64,000 nucleotides of DNA from VXOZ01 sp965220045. GTDB taxonomy: Bacteria; Chloroflexota; UBA11872; VXOZ01. Where the stretch lies: positions 1,240,001-1,304,000 of the forward strand of contig OZ244803.1 of assembly GCA_965220045.1 (NCBI GenBank), in the 5' to 3' direction. This document shows, one piece after another, positions 26,445 to 44,707 of the stretch. The notes beneath the pieces were generated by a model. It was not told the origin of the DNA and ran no database searches. It saw only the letters and a list, made by a program, of their open reading frames with translations. The first letter of the stretch is position 1. Every line of letters begins with the position of its first letter. A program made the translations under genes and the position numbers.

Positions 26445-27170
26445 CTACGCTTGTCTTGCCGTTCCGGTACTTTCTTCAAATGCTACCGCAGCCGCGAATT
26501 CCCGGTTGCTGAGGTTCTCCACGTGCCAAGCGATTGCGGGGAAATCCGGCAACCGGATAACACCGTTCTTCCGGCCGCGAAGCATCGCGGCCGGAATCTT
26601 GATGCTGGTCGCATCCATCGCGAACCCCTTGCCCAGCGCCTTCAGCACCGCTTCTTTGAGAGTCCATATCGTGAAGAACAGGTTTGTCCGCTCTAGCCCG
26701 TCTGCGGCGGCGAGTGCTGCTTGCTCTTCCGGCCCAAGCACAGTTTCCGTGAGAACATCAAGGTTTCTTCGCGCGTCGCGTTCCTCAATGTCGACACCCA
26801 AGCGTCCTGCCGCAGCATAGGCCACCAACCCGTGGTTCCCGCTGTGGCTGACGTTGAAGCTGGCCGCGGCAGGTTCGCCTTGCACCAGAGCATATGGCTT
26901 GCCGAGGCTAGTCGTGCGAAAGGCAAGGTGCGCGTTATCGCAACGGAGCTCTCTACAGAGAATAGCGCGTAGAACGGCGCGACACCGGGTAAAACGACGA
27001 CGCGGCCCTTCATACTCGAAGCGTTTGCGGCGGGCCTGCTCCCGGTCGTCGAGCCACGCTAAGGCGTCACCTTCCCATTCGGTCCCGGGAGACAAGTCAA
27101 TGTGGACGACTGACACATTGCGGATAGTCCTGAAGGGTCTCCACCAAGAAACGTCTGTGGCTGGCATCAT
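26445..27170 (-). CDS. 4'-phosphopantetheinyl transferase (Sfp type)
   Basis: A 241-residue two-lobed PPTase. Diagnostic stretches are GKPYALV near residue 89, FNVSHSG near 104, GVDIEERD near 123 (metal-binding Asp/Glu) and WTLKEAVLKALGKG near 168. It moves phosphopantetheine from CoA onto the Ser of carrier domains, converting apo- to holo-ACP. Sfp-type enzymes serve secondary metabolism, and its place between the discrete ACP and the alpha/beta hydrolase next to the PKS fits activation of both ACPs. Start at the ATG at 27170; a GTG 18 codons later is an alternative. Confidence 0.92.
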   Translation of the reverse strand: MMPATDVSWWRPFRTIRNVSVVHIDLSPGTEWEGDALAWLDDREQARRKRFEYEGPRRRFTRCRAVLRAILCRELRCDNAHLAFRTTSLGKPYALVQGEPAAASFNVSHSGNHGLVAYAAAGRLGVDIEERDARRNLDVLTETVLGPEEQAALAAADGLERTNLFFTIWTLKEAVLKALGKGFAMDATSIKIPAAMLRGRKNGVIRLPDFPAIAWHVENLSNREFAAAVAFEESTGTARQA

Positions 27171-27220
27171 TGTGCACTATCGCAGCGAGGGTTGCATATT
27201 CCGGCGGAACCACCGTCCAC

Positions 27221-27250
27221 AAAAAACGCGCCGCCCCCAAAGGAGCGGCG
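27221..27250 (-). terminator. Rho-independent terminator of the ACP gene
   Basis: Read on the minus strand, CGCCGCTCC and GGGGCGGCG form a 9-base stem (one G-T pair) around a 4-base loop, followed by CG and six T. It lies 60 bases past the ACP stop codon, separating ACP from the transferase gene. Confidence 0.8.
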
Positions 27251-27309
27251 GCATTGCCCAGTCAAGTAATGTTGTCCAGGACACCAGGTGCTTTCGCTTT
27301 GGCGCCGAC

Positions 27310-27555
27310 TTAAGCAGCCTGCGAATCGATGAACTCGACGAGCTCCTGGAGATTATTGATGGTTGGGCACTGTTCACGCGAAAACGTGATATTGAACGCT
27401 TGGGCAACCACCTTGGTAAAGGCGACGACGTCCATGGAAGATACGCCAACTTCCGTGAGACTGACACTTAGATCGACGTCTGAACCGAGGGACTTGCCGT
27501 CTACTTCGAGATTCTCGGCGACGAGCTTCCTAATTCGATCTTCCGTAGAAGCCAT
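27310..27555 (-). CDS. Discrete acyl carrier protein
   Basis: An 81-residue four-helix carrier protein. The phosphopantetheine attachment site is Ser40 in GVSSMD (usual form GxDSL), with the acidic helix II after it. The ATG at 27555 is chosen; it has AGGAG upstream, and upstream in-frame sequence does not look like ACP. The gene has its own promoter (27600-27628) and terminator (27221-27250), so it can be made independently of the PKS. The PKS ends in a KS-AT* without a carrier domain, and this protein is the obvious candidate to serve it in trans. Confidence 0.9.
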   Translation of the reverse strand: MASTEDRIRKLVAENLEVDGKSLGSDVDLSVSLTEVGVSSMDVVAFTKVVAQAFNITFSREQCPTINNLQELVEFIDSQAA

Positions 27556-27599
27556 GATATCCGTATCTCCTGAGGTGATTGTTGAACTAAACTTCTGGC

Positions 27600-27628
27600 A
27601 GTTTAGCAAGACGAGACTCTCTCGTCAA
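27600..27628 (-). promoter_or_regulatory. Strong sigma-70-type promoter for the discrete ACP
   Basis: On the minus strand TTGACG (27628-27623) and TAAACT (27605-27600) are exactly 17 bases apart, within the 145-base gap between PKS and ACP. Confidence 0.65.
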
Positions 27629-27700
27629 CCCGCGTACCAACACCCTTGCTGCTGTCCACAGAGGGGCGAATCTCCTGCCATCTTGGGCATTAGGATCTCC

Positions 27701-38131
<10,431 letters not shown>

Positions 38132-38359
38132 TGTCAACCCCTCTCTCAGTCCTTTACGCCCCGTGGTTGTGAGCACATGGTCTAGCCGATGATGAATCGC
38201 TTGGGGCAGTCGATTACACGCAATATGTGGCGATCGATGTGAGTGGTAACTCAAATGAGATTCTACACTGATTCCCAATGTTGAGTAAGTGCTAGCAACC
38301 TCCTGGGCCTTAGGCGGACGCTCGATCCTGGGAGAGGAGCATCGACAAATCGATTAAAT

Positions 38360-38403
38360 GAAGCGACCCGGCCGCGCACTGTTGTGATCGGCCGGATCGC
38401 TTC
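38360..38403 (-). terminator. Terminator after fourth solute-binding protein
   Basis: A 15-base stem (GAAGCGACCCGGCCG with CGGCCGGATCGCTTC, one mismatch) and a 14-base loop lie 34 bases past the stop codon; on the minus strand it is followed by ATTTAAT. It separates this gene from the PKS. Confidence 0.65.
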
Positions 38404-38436
38404 TTTAGCTACTTGCGTAGATTTGGATGCAGCCCT

Positions 38437-39834
38437 CTACTCGTTGTAAAACTCCTGGATAGACGGCTCTTGGAGCACGGCATCCCAGCGCGCGGCAACG
38501 TTGTCGAGCGCGTCGCGGGCGTCAAGTTCGCCAGCGCCGGCTTTTGCCAGCTCTTCCAGGATGATGGGACGCATCTTGTCCCAACCGGGAATGGGTTGGC
38601 GGCCGAGGCCGACATTCTCCAGATTGCGGAGCAAGCCGGACAAGAATGCGTTGTCCTGCACGTACGGGGCCTTGTTTGCCACGGACACCCGCGGCGGCAA
38701 GAAGAACGTCAACTCGTCGTAGGCGATGAGGACATCGTCCTCATGCACAGTGAGCAGCAGGTCCCACGTCACGTCCGGGTTCTTGGTAGCGGCGCCCATG
38801 CCCAGCCAGTCGTTGAATGAGAGGCTGACGGCGCGCTGGTCGCCCATGGGCTCAGGCGCAACGTAGATCTGGTCGATATCTTCTGGGACCTCAGTCGCAA
38901 CGGTGCGACCGACGGCGGCGTTGCCCCAAATCATGGAGATATAGCCGCCGGCGTAGCCAGAACGATCTCTCTCGAACTCCGGACCTATGTACGTGGAGCC
39001 GTGGGGGTTGAAGCCCCGCTTGCGGCGCAACTGGAATTCCAGTCCCGCGATGGCTTCCGGCCCGTTCACAAAACCCTGCGCCTTGCCGTCAGTAACCCAT
39101 TGCACGCCGTTGGATTCTACAATACCGTTTAACTCGGCTTCCTCGGGATCGCGCGCGAGACTGCCCGGACTGAACCCGTAGCGCTCAATCTCTTTGCCCA
39201 AGACTTTCCACTTGGTCATGGTGGTGGCGAAGTCGGCTTGGTCGTCCACCGTCCACGCTTCAGGCGGCGTTAGACCCGCTTCCGCCATGTGGTCGTCGCG
39301 AATCCAGTACGAGCGATTGGCCGCCATCATGGGCATGCCCTGCAGTTGCCCCTTCACGCGGACGGTGTCCAGCGTGCTGGGCAGAAAGTCCGGCTCCATG
39401 CCCCACGTCGCAAAATACGGGTTGAGCGGAATGGAAAGCCCTGCCATGTAGATGGAGGGGGCGATGGCCTGACCCATCTTGAAGAGATCAGGCATAATAC
39501 CGGCGGCTAAGCCAACCGACAGTTCCACAAAGGTATGCGCTTGACCGCCCGTACGCGGCGTGAAGACCACCTTACCGTTCGGATACTTTGCTTGGAAGCG
39601 CTCGTTCAGAATGCCTTCCGCCCACTCTTGCCAGCGCCCGCCGTCCTGCACGCTGAGTTCCACTGCCTCAGTCTTCGGTCCGGCTTCTGCGGCAGGCTCC
39701 GCCGCCTTCGGCTGGTCGCCGTCTCCGTCCATTGACTGGGTCTGCACCTGTCCGCACGCCGCCAACAAGCCAAATGCGCTAATCGTAGCGCCGGAAGCGA
39801 GCAACCCACGCCGAGTCATGTACGAACTTCGCAT
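38437..39834 (-). CDS. Extracellular solute-binding lipoprotein (family 1)
   Basis: A 465-residue binding protein with a twin-arginine-like motif (MTRRGLL) and a lipobox ending LAAC near residue 27, an acidic linker and the family 1 binding fold. It is only distantly like the three solute-binding proteins at 3771-8974 and lacks the Cys-rich tail. It should capture a solute, probably a carbohydrate, outside the membrane; again no permease gene is adjacent. The ATG at 39834 follows GGGGAGA, which decides it over an earlier start. It has a strong predicted promoter at 39930-39959 and a terminator at 38360-38403, so it is a single-gene unit. Confidence 0.86.
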   Translation of the reverse strand: MRSSYMTRRGLLASGATISAFGLLAACGQVQTQSMDGDGDQPKAAEPAAEAGPKTEAVELSVQDGGRWQEWAEGILNERFQAKYPNGKVVFTPRTGGQAHTFVELSVGLAAGIMPDLFKMGQAIAPSIYMAGLSIPLNPYFATWGMEPDFLPSTLDTVRVKGQLQGMPMMAANRSYWIRDDHMAEAGLTPPEAWTVDDQADFATTMTKWKVLGKEIERYGFSPGSLARDPEEAELNGIVESNGVQWVTDGKAQGFVNGPEAIAGLEFQLRRKRGFNPHGSTYIGPEFERDRSGYAGGYISMIWGNAAVGRTVATEVPEDIDQIYVAPEPMGDQRAVSLSFNDWLGMGAATKNPDVTWDLLLTVHEDDVLIAYDELTFFLPPRVSVANKAPYVQDNAFLSGLLRNLENVGLGRQPIPGWDKMRPIILEELAKAGAGELDARDALDNVAARWDAVLQEPSIQEFYNE

Positions 39835-39929
39835 TGCGATCTCCCCTCTCAAGCTGATGCTGTGAAGCGTACCTACACTCTACCAGCGGCGGCGTGCATA
39901 CTCACCATCGCCGACGCTGTCTTGTTAGC

Positions 39930-39959
39930 ACTATATATAGCCAATTGCGGAACAGTCAA
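39930..39959 (-). promoter_or_regulatory. Predicted promoter for fourth solute-binding protein
   Basis: On the minus strand TTGACT (39959-39954) and TATAGT (39935-39930) are 18 bases apart, about 95 bases before the start codon. TATATA two bases earlier is an alternative -10. Confidence 0.6.
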
Positions 39960-40110
39960 GTAGTTGCATTCCCTGAGTTCAGACGCCGGATAATCGACAT
40001 TGTGCAAGTGTCCTCTGCAGCGGACCGCCGCTCAGTGCTGCACATGTCTTGGAACTACGGCCAGCGGCCGTCCGGGAATACACACTACTGCGGGCGAACT
40101 GACCGGCAGT

Positions 40111-40139
40111 TTGCCACGTCGAAATTGCCCTGCTACACT
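40111..40139 (+). promoter_or_regulatory. Predicted promoter for alcohol dehydrogenase
   Basis: TTGCCA (40111-40116) and TACACT (40134-40139) are 17 bases apart and about 42 bases before the start codon. Confidence 0.55.
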
Positions 40140-40181
40140 CAGGCCAGCATTTGGCACTATAGGCAAAGGAGCGATACGTCC

Positions 40182-41333
40182 ATGCCGGTACACGCCTTTC
40201 AAGTAGCTACCAAGGTGCTTAGTGGCGCGGAAGTTGTGGCGGAGATCGGGCCATTGCTGGCGTCTCAGGGCCACACAAGTATCCTGGTAGTCACCGATCA
40301 AGGCATTGTAAGCGCCGGATTACTTGCTCCCGTAACGGAATCACTACAAGCAGCCGGGGTTTCCGCGTCGGTCTTCCAGGACGTACAAGCCGACCCGGAA
40401 GAGAGCATTGTTGGGGCGGTGGTTGCAGCCTATCGAGACGCCGACAGTGACGGCCTGCTTGCGGTTGGCGGGGGCAGTTCACTGGACGTGGCAAAGGCCG
40501 CCGGCGTCGTCATTTCCAACGGCGGCGCGGTGGCGGATTACGAGGGATTCGACGCTTTTGAGAACGATCTGCCGCCGCTCTATGCCGTGCCGACCACGGT
40601 AGGGACCGGCTCAGAGGTTACGTTTGCCGCGGTCATCACGCTGCCTAGCCAACAATTCAAGATGTCAATCTTGAGCACCAGGCTGGCGCCGCGGGTTGCC
40701 TTTCTCGATCCCGCGATGCTGACCACGTTGCCGCCTCACGTCGTGGCGCATTCGGGCATGGATGCGCTTACACACGCCGTGGAGGGAATGACGTCGCCGC
40801 TTTCGACGCCCTTTACCAATGCCTTCAATCTTCATGCAATTCGTCTCATCAGTGAGAACCTGCGAGCCGCTGTGGCAAACAGCGCCGATATGGAAGCCAT
40901 TGGCAACATGCAGTACGCCGCGTGTATTGCCGGCGTGGGATTCGCGCATTCGCGTTTGGGGATCGTCCACGCCATGGCGCATCCCGTTGGCGCGTACCAT
41001 CACTTAACCCACGGGCTGAGCAATGCGCTCCTGCTACCCCACTGCCTGGACTTCAACCGCATAGGATGTGAACCGCAATTGGCGATTGTGGCCCGCGAAT
41101 TCGATGCGACCTTTCCCGGTCAAACCGAACGAGAAGCCGCGCTTGCCGCCATTGAAGCCATACGGGACTTAGAGGCGGACATCGGCATTCCCGTCTCCAT
41201 GGGCGACGCGGGCGTGACTGACGAGCACTTTGATGCCATCGTCAGTGACACTTTTCGCAGCCGCAACGTCGGCATCAATCCCCGGCGGGTGACGGCAGAG
41301 GACATTCGGCAGATACTCTACAAAGCGCTTTAG
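40182..41333 (+). CDS. Iron-containing alcohol dehydrogenase
   Basis: A 383-residue group III alcohol dehydrogenase. GGGSSLDVAKA (97-107) binds the NAD(P) cofactor, PTTVGTGSE (137-145) is the family signature, and the metal ligands are Asp194, His198, His263 and His277. It oxidises alcohols or reduces aldehydes in the cytoplasm; substrates vary widely in the family. The ATG at 40182 follows AAAGGAG and a well-placed promoter, so sequence further upstream in the same frame is not part of the gene. It runs divergently from the solute-binding protein gene, with about 350 bases carrying promoters for both. Confidence 0.9.
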   Translation: MPVHAFQVATKVLSGAEVVAEIGPLLASQGHTSILVVTDQGIVSAGLLAPVTESLQAAGVSASVFQDVQADPEESIVGAVVAAYRDADSDGLLAVGGGSSLDVAKAAGVVISNGGAVADYEGFDAFENDLPPLYAVPTTVGTGSEVTFAAVITLPSQQFKMSILSTRLAPRVAFLDPAMLTTLPPHVVAHSGMDALTHAVEGMTSPLSTPFTNAFNLHAIRLISENLRAAVANSADMEAIGNMQYAACIAGVGFAHSRLGIVHAMAHPVGAYHHLTHGLSNALLLPHCLDFNRIGCEPQLAIVAREFDATFPGQTEREAALAAIEAIRDLEADIGIPVSMGDAGVTDEHFDAIVSDTFRSRNVGINPRRVTAEDIRQILYKAL

Positions 41334-41374
41334 AGTGAGCCGTCGATTCTAGGCCAAGGCGTGCTTTCGCTCAA

Positions 41375-41402
41375 CGTCATTCCGAGCGAATGCGAGGAAT
41401 CT
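41375..41402. repeat. Interspersed repeat unit
   Basis: Contains CATTCCGAGCG and GCGAGGAATC with ATTCC/GGAAT arms. From memory, this phrase is common between genes in environmental genomes including Chloroflexota. Confidence 0.45.
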
Positions 41403-41537
41403 CAAGCGTTTCGTGAGAGAGTCTCACACTCTTCGTTTCGCACAGTCAGCATTGAGGCTCTTGCCAAAGGGGCTGTCTTCTGCCTCCAAAGCTGGGTGCC
41501 CCGCGTAGATCCTCAGCCTAGCACTGCGAGAAGATGG

Positions 41538-41557
41538 ATTCCGGCTTTCGCCGGAAT
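41538..41557. repeat. Palindromic repeat interrupted by the IS element
   Basis: ATTCCGGC and GCCGGAAT flank TTTC. The IS has inserted at its right end, and the right flank at 42618 continues GGAATGACG, which rebuilds the usual form of this repeat. Confidence 0.65.
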
Positions 41558-42617
41558 TGTAAGTGTCAGGTAATTCGTTGACAGATCTGGTAGAACATTG
41601 ATGAGTGTCAATCACCAGATCTGGAGGCAACTGATGCGGGATAATAGTAGTGACAAGACCATTGAACGGAACCTCATGCAGAAGTGGCGTTTCCTCATCG
41701 CCGAGTACGAACGGGTCAAGGCCAAGCAGCATCCCCAGTTCCGCTTCCTGCAGGACTTCTATGCGTTCCATGGTACCAGTCGCCAGACCTTCGCCAAGTA
41801 CTACAACCGTTTTCTGCAACTGCGCAGCGACGACGCCCTGCTGCCGCGCAAGCGCGGCCCCAAGTGGAAGAGCCGCCGCACCTTGCCCTACATCGAGCAG
41901 AAGGTGCTGGAGCAGCGCCGCAAGGGTATCAACCGCTATGAGATCTGTGCCATACTCAAACCGGTACTCAAAGCGCACACACCCTCACCCTCGACCATCT
42001 ACGCCATTAGCAAGCGCCATGGGCTCAACCGTCTGAAACCGGCCATGAAACAAGCCAAGCGCACCATCATCAAGACCCGCGCGGGCGAACTGGGGCATCT
42101 GGACTGCCATTACCTCAGCCGCGACCTGCTCCTGGACAGCTCCCAGCGCTACTACCTGGTCTCCGTGCTCGATGCCTGCACCCGTCTGGCTTGGGCTGAA
42201 GTGGTGCCTGACCTCAAGAGCCTCAGCGTCATGTTCGCCGCGCTCAAGAGCATCAACCTGCTCAACGTTGAGTACGGCATCCAGTTCGAAGCCATCCTCA
42301 CCGATAACGGTCCTGAGGTGGCGGCACGCACGAAACCGGCGCAGCATCCCTTCGAGCGCATGCTGCTGGAGCTCGGCATCAAACACCGCTACACCCGGCC
42401 CTACCGACCCCAGACCAACGGCAAGGTGGAACGCTTCTGGCGGACCCTGAACGACGACCTGATCGAAGGCACGACGTTCGAAAACCTGACGGAGTTCCAG
42501 GATGAACTGATGCAATACCTCCTGTACTACAACACGGAAAGACCACACCAAGGCCTGAAGGGGCATACGCCTCTTCAAGCTCTGCAAAATCTGTCAACGA
42601 ATTAGTCAACATTTACA
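41558..42617 (+). mobile_element. IS481-type insertion sequence, complete
   Basis: About 1060 bases. The ends are imperfect inverted repeats: the left end begins TGTAAGTGTCAGGTAATTCG and the right end, read inward, begins TGTAAATGTTGACTAATTCG; both continue TTGACAGAT. GGAAT flanks the element on both sides (41553-41557 and 42618-42622), a 5-base target duplication. The single gene is an intact transposase. The intact gene and clean duplication suggest a recent insertion. Confidence 0.85.
41634..42605 (+). CDS. IS481-like DDE transposase
   Basis: 323 residues. The N-terminal half has helix-turn-helix-like DNA-binding segments (about 35-65 and 95-130), and the C-terminal half is an rve-type integrase core with the catalytic triad Asp157 (HLDCHY), Asp224 (LTDNGPE) and Glu266 (NGKVERFW), then ERPHQGL near the end. 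The ATG at 41634 follows GGAGG six bases upstream; a TTG 12 codons earlier also lies in frame. The gene fills the element and ends 12 bases before the right terminus. No frameshift or stop is present, so it is probably active. Confidence 0.92.
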   Translation: MRDNSSDKTIERNLMQKWRFLIAEYERVKAKQHPQFRFLQDFYAFHGTSRQTFAKYYNRFLQLRSDDALLPRKRGPKWKSRRTLPYIEQKVLEQRRKGINRYEICAILKPVLKAHTPSPSTIYAISKRHGLNRLKPAMKQAKRTIIKTRAGELGHLDCHYLSRDLLLDSSQRYYLVSVLDACTRLAWAEVVPDLKSLSVMFAALKSINLLNVEYGIQFEAILTDNGPEVAARTKPAQHPFERMLLELGIKHRYTRPYRPQTNGKVERFWRTLNDDLIEGTTFENLTEFQDELMQYLLYYNTERPHQGLKGHTPLQALQNLSTN

Positions 42618-42761
42618 GGAATGACGAAGGTCGGCGGTCTATTCCCATGGTAATGACGGCAATGCGAAGACACTCCCTCATTCTGCTGCTGAGGGGTTTT
42701 TGCGGGACACGACTTTGGCTGACTGATTGGCGCGGCGAACGTCTTTGAAGTTGCGCACGCC

Positions 42762-43550
42762 TCATTCCAGACGCCACTTTAGCGTCCGCGCCACTATCGC
42801 CAGTGAGCCTAAGCCGAAAACTGCAAGGATCGCCAGGTCTCTCAGCAAGATGGCGGTGATTTCCGGCTGCAGGGCGGCGCGAAAGGCCTGCGCGGCGTAG
42901 GTCGGGGGTAGGATCATGCCGGTATATTGCAGAATGGCCGGCAGGCGGTCGAACGGTATCATCACCGGCGCAAAGAACATGATGAAGAACATAGTTGCCT
43001 GCGCCACGAGTCCGGCGACGCGCCAGTTGGGAATGCCCAGGCCGATTGCAGCCCCCACGCCCGCGAGCGATATGGCGCTGAGCGGCACGACGGCGAATAT
43101 GAGCGGGTTGAGCGCCAGCGGAAAGCCGAAGTACCAGCTACCCACCAGCAATGTGATGATCATACCGGGAACAGCGGCGATGCCGTTGCCGGTGACCACC
43201 GCCAAAATGAAAGCCGTTTTGCTAATGGGCAGTGAAGCGTAGTAGAGGATAGCGCCGTTGCGCCGCGATTGCGCCATGTCTTGGGCGACCATCATGATGC
43301 CCAATGTCACCAACGACATGACCGCCGCGCCTGATACGAAATAGCGGCCGATTTCGGGCTCCCGCGAACCCGATATGAAGGAGAAGGCAAAGACCATGCC
43401 GAGATTGAGCAGCACCGAAATCGAGAGAATCATCGTGATCCACTGCCTGAACTCCAATACGATCACGGCAGACAGGTGGTAGTAGTTCTGCCAAAAGTGG
43501 GCAAAGCGCCGCCAAGCAGCCTGGTGGCGGGACGTGTAGTTACTTGTCAT
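42762..43550 (-). CDS. ABC-2 type transporter permease
   Basis: 262 residues with about six hydrophobic segments (near 32-52, 68-88, 108-135, 146-180, 186-202 and 232-252), the layout of ABC-2 membrane subunits. It begins 9 bases after the stop codon of the ATPase gene, so the two form an exporter. The substrate is unknown; typical cargoes are drugs, lipids or polysaccharides. The region between this gene's stop and the IS holds nothing recognised. Confidence 0.82.
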   Translation of the reverse strand: MTSNYTSRHQAAWRRFAHFWQNYYHLSAVIVLEFRQWITMILSISVLLNLGMVFAFSFISGSREPEIGRYFVSGAAVMSLVTLGIMMVAQDMAQSRRNGAILYYASLPISKTAFILAVVTGNGIAAVPGMIITLLVGSWYFGFPLALNPLIFAVVPLSAISLAGVGAAIGLGIPNWRVAGLVAQATMFFIMFFAPVMIPFDRLPAILQYTGMILPPTYAAQAFRAALQPEITAILLRDLAILAVFGLGSLAIVARTLKWRLE

Positions 43551-43559
43551 AACAATCCT

Positions 43560-44579
43560 CTAACGCAGGGCGCTCTCAGCGCCGGCGTGCTCTTGATCTG
43601 ATGCTGCGGCTTCACCATTCTCGCTCTCTTCGAGGGAGCGCCCAACCATTTCAACGTAGACGTCTTCCAGGGAGGCGGTCGCCAGGCGAAAGTCTTCCAC
43701 CGCATCGGTTCCGACTTCTGCCAAGACTTGGTCAATCGTCTGACCCACTCGCTCCTGGGGCACGCGCAGCAGCAGGTGCCGCGGACGTGGATGGTGCAGC
43801 GCGCCCAACGTGCTCAGATGTGCTTCCTGGGCGCGGGTGAGCGCGGCGCCGTCTCGCAGCCAGAGCTCCAAGCGGATGGTATCGCCGAGGCGGCTCTTCA
43901 TGGCGCCGGGCGTGCCTTCGGCGAGCACGCGTCCATCGTCGATGAGGGCGACTCTGTCTACGACCCGCTCGGCCTCGAGAACGTTGTGCGTAACCAGCAG
44001 GCACGCGGCGCCCTCGTAGACTACTTGGTGACGTATGGCCTCCCAGACCGCTCTGCGGCGCAGGGGATCGAGGTCGTTGGTCGGTTCGTCAAGCACCAGG
44101 AGCGGCGGGCTGCCGAGCAGGGCCATGACGAAGCCCGTCATGCGCTGCATACCGCCGGAGAGTTGGTTGATGGGTTTGCGCCGTATCTCGTCGACCTCAA
44201 ATTGCTCGATGTAGGTGTCTCGTTGGCGCAGGGTCTCCTGGTGGGAAAGGCCCTTGAGGCGACCGGTGAAATAGATGGCTTCTTCCGCCAACAGGTCGCG
44301 CATGGCGAACGACGTTTGCGGCAGGTAGCCGATCATGCGCTTGACGCGTTCCGGATCGCGTTCGGCATCAACGCCAAAGACCCAGACGTGGCCGGAGGTT
44401 GGCCGTATCAACCCCATCACTTGCTGGACGAATGTGCTCTTGCCCGCGCCGTTGGGCCCGAGGAGGCCGTAGACCTGGCCGCGTCGTATGGCAACGTTCA
44501 GATTGTCGTTCGCCACGACACCATTGCGGTATTGTTTCGAAAGTTCGCTGGCTTCCACAGCCAGGCCGGGTTTGGGCAC
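43560..44579 (-). CDS. ABC transporter ATP-binding protein (ABC-2 exporter)
   Basis: 339 residues. Walker A is GPNGAGKST (about 40-48), the signature is LSGGMQRM near 140, and Walker B is LLVLDEPTNDLDP near 160, followed by an H-loop in LLVTHN. A DUF4162-like C-terminal extension (about 230-320) is typical of drug or multicopper-type exporters. It powers the permease encoded directly downstream. The start codon lies about 130 bases from the convergent-side neighbour's end; no clear promoter was found. Confidence 0.9.
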   Translation of the reverse strand: MPKPGLAVEASELSKQYRNGVVANDNLNVAIRRGQVYGLLGPNGAGKSTFVQQVMGLIRPTSGHVWVFGVDAERDPERVKRMIGYLPQTSFAMRDLLAEEAIYFTGRLKGLSHQETLRQRDTYIEQFEVDEIRRKPINQLSGGMQRMTGFVMALLGSPPLLVLDEPTNDLDPLRRRAVWEAIRHQVVYEGAACLLVTHNVLEAERVVDRVALIDDGRVLAEGTPGAMKSRLGDTIRLELWLRDGAALTRAQEAHLSTLGALHHPRPRHLLLRVPQERVGQTIDQVLAEVGTDAVEDFRLATASLEDVYVEMVGRSLEESENGEAAASDQEHAGAESALR

Positions 44580-44707
44580 AAGAGTCTCCTTAGCGCAGTA
44601 GCCTTGGGCGATTCACCGGACGGGTCGCACTATTGCTTTACCCTCTACTTTCATAGTAAGGCAAACTAAGCTACCGTGCTGGGGAGGGATCCAGACTTGC
44701 GCCCGTC

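Noticed and set aside
27630..27692. A 21-codon frame on the minus strand just after the PKS stop, with GGAG before its ATG
   Set aside because: Too short to judge, no recognisable features, and it overlaps the ACP promoter. A good ribosome-binding site alone is not enough.
41334..41557. A CRISPR-like or phage attachment site near the IS
   Set aside because: Only single copies of short palindromes are present, without regular spacing, an integrase of the tyrosine type or a tRNA end.
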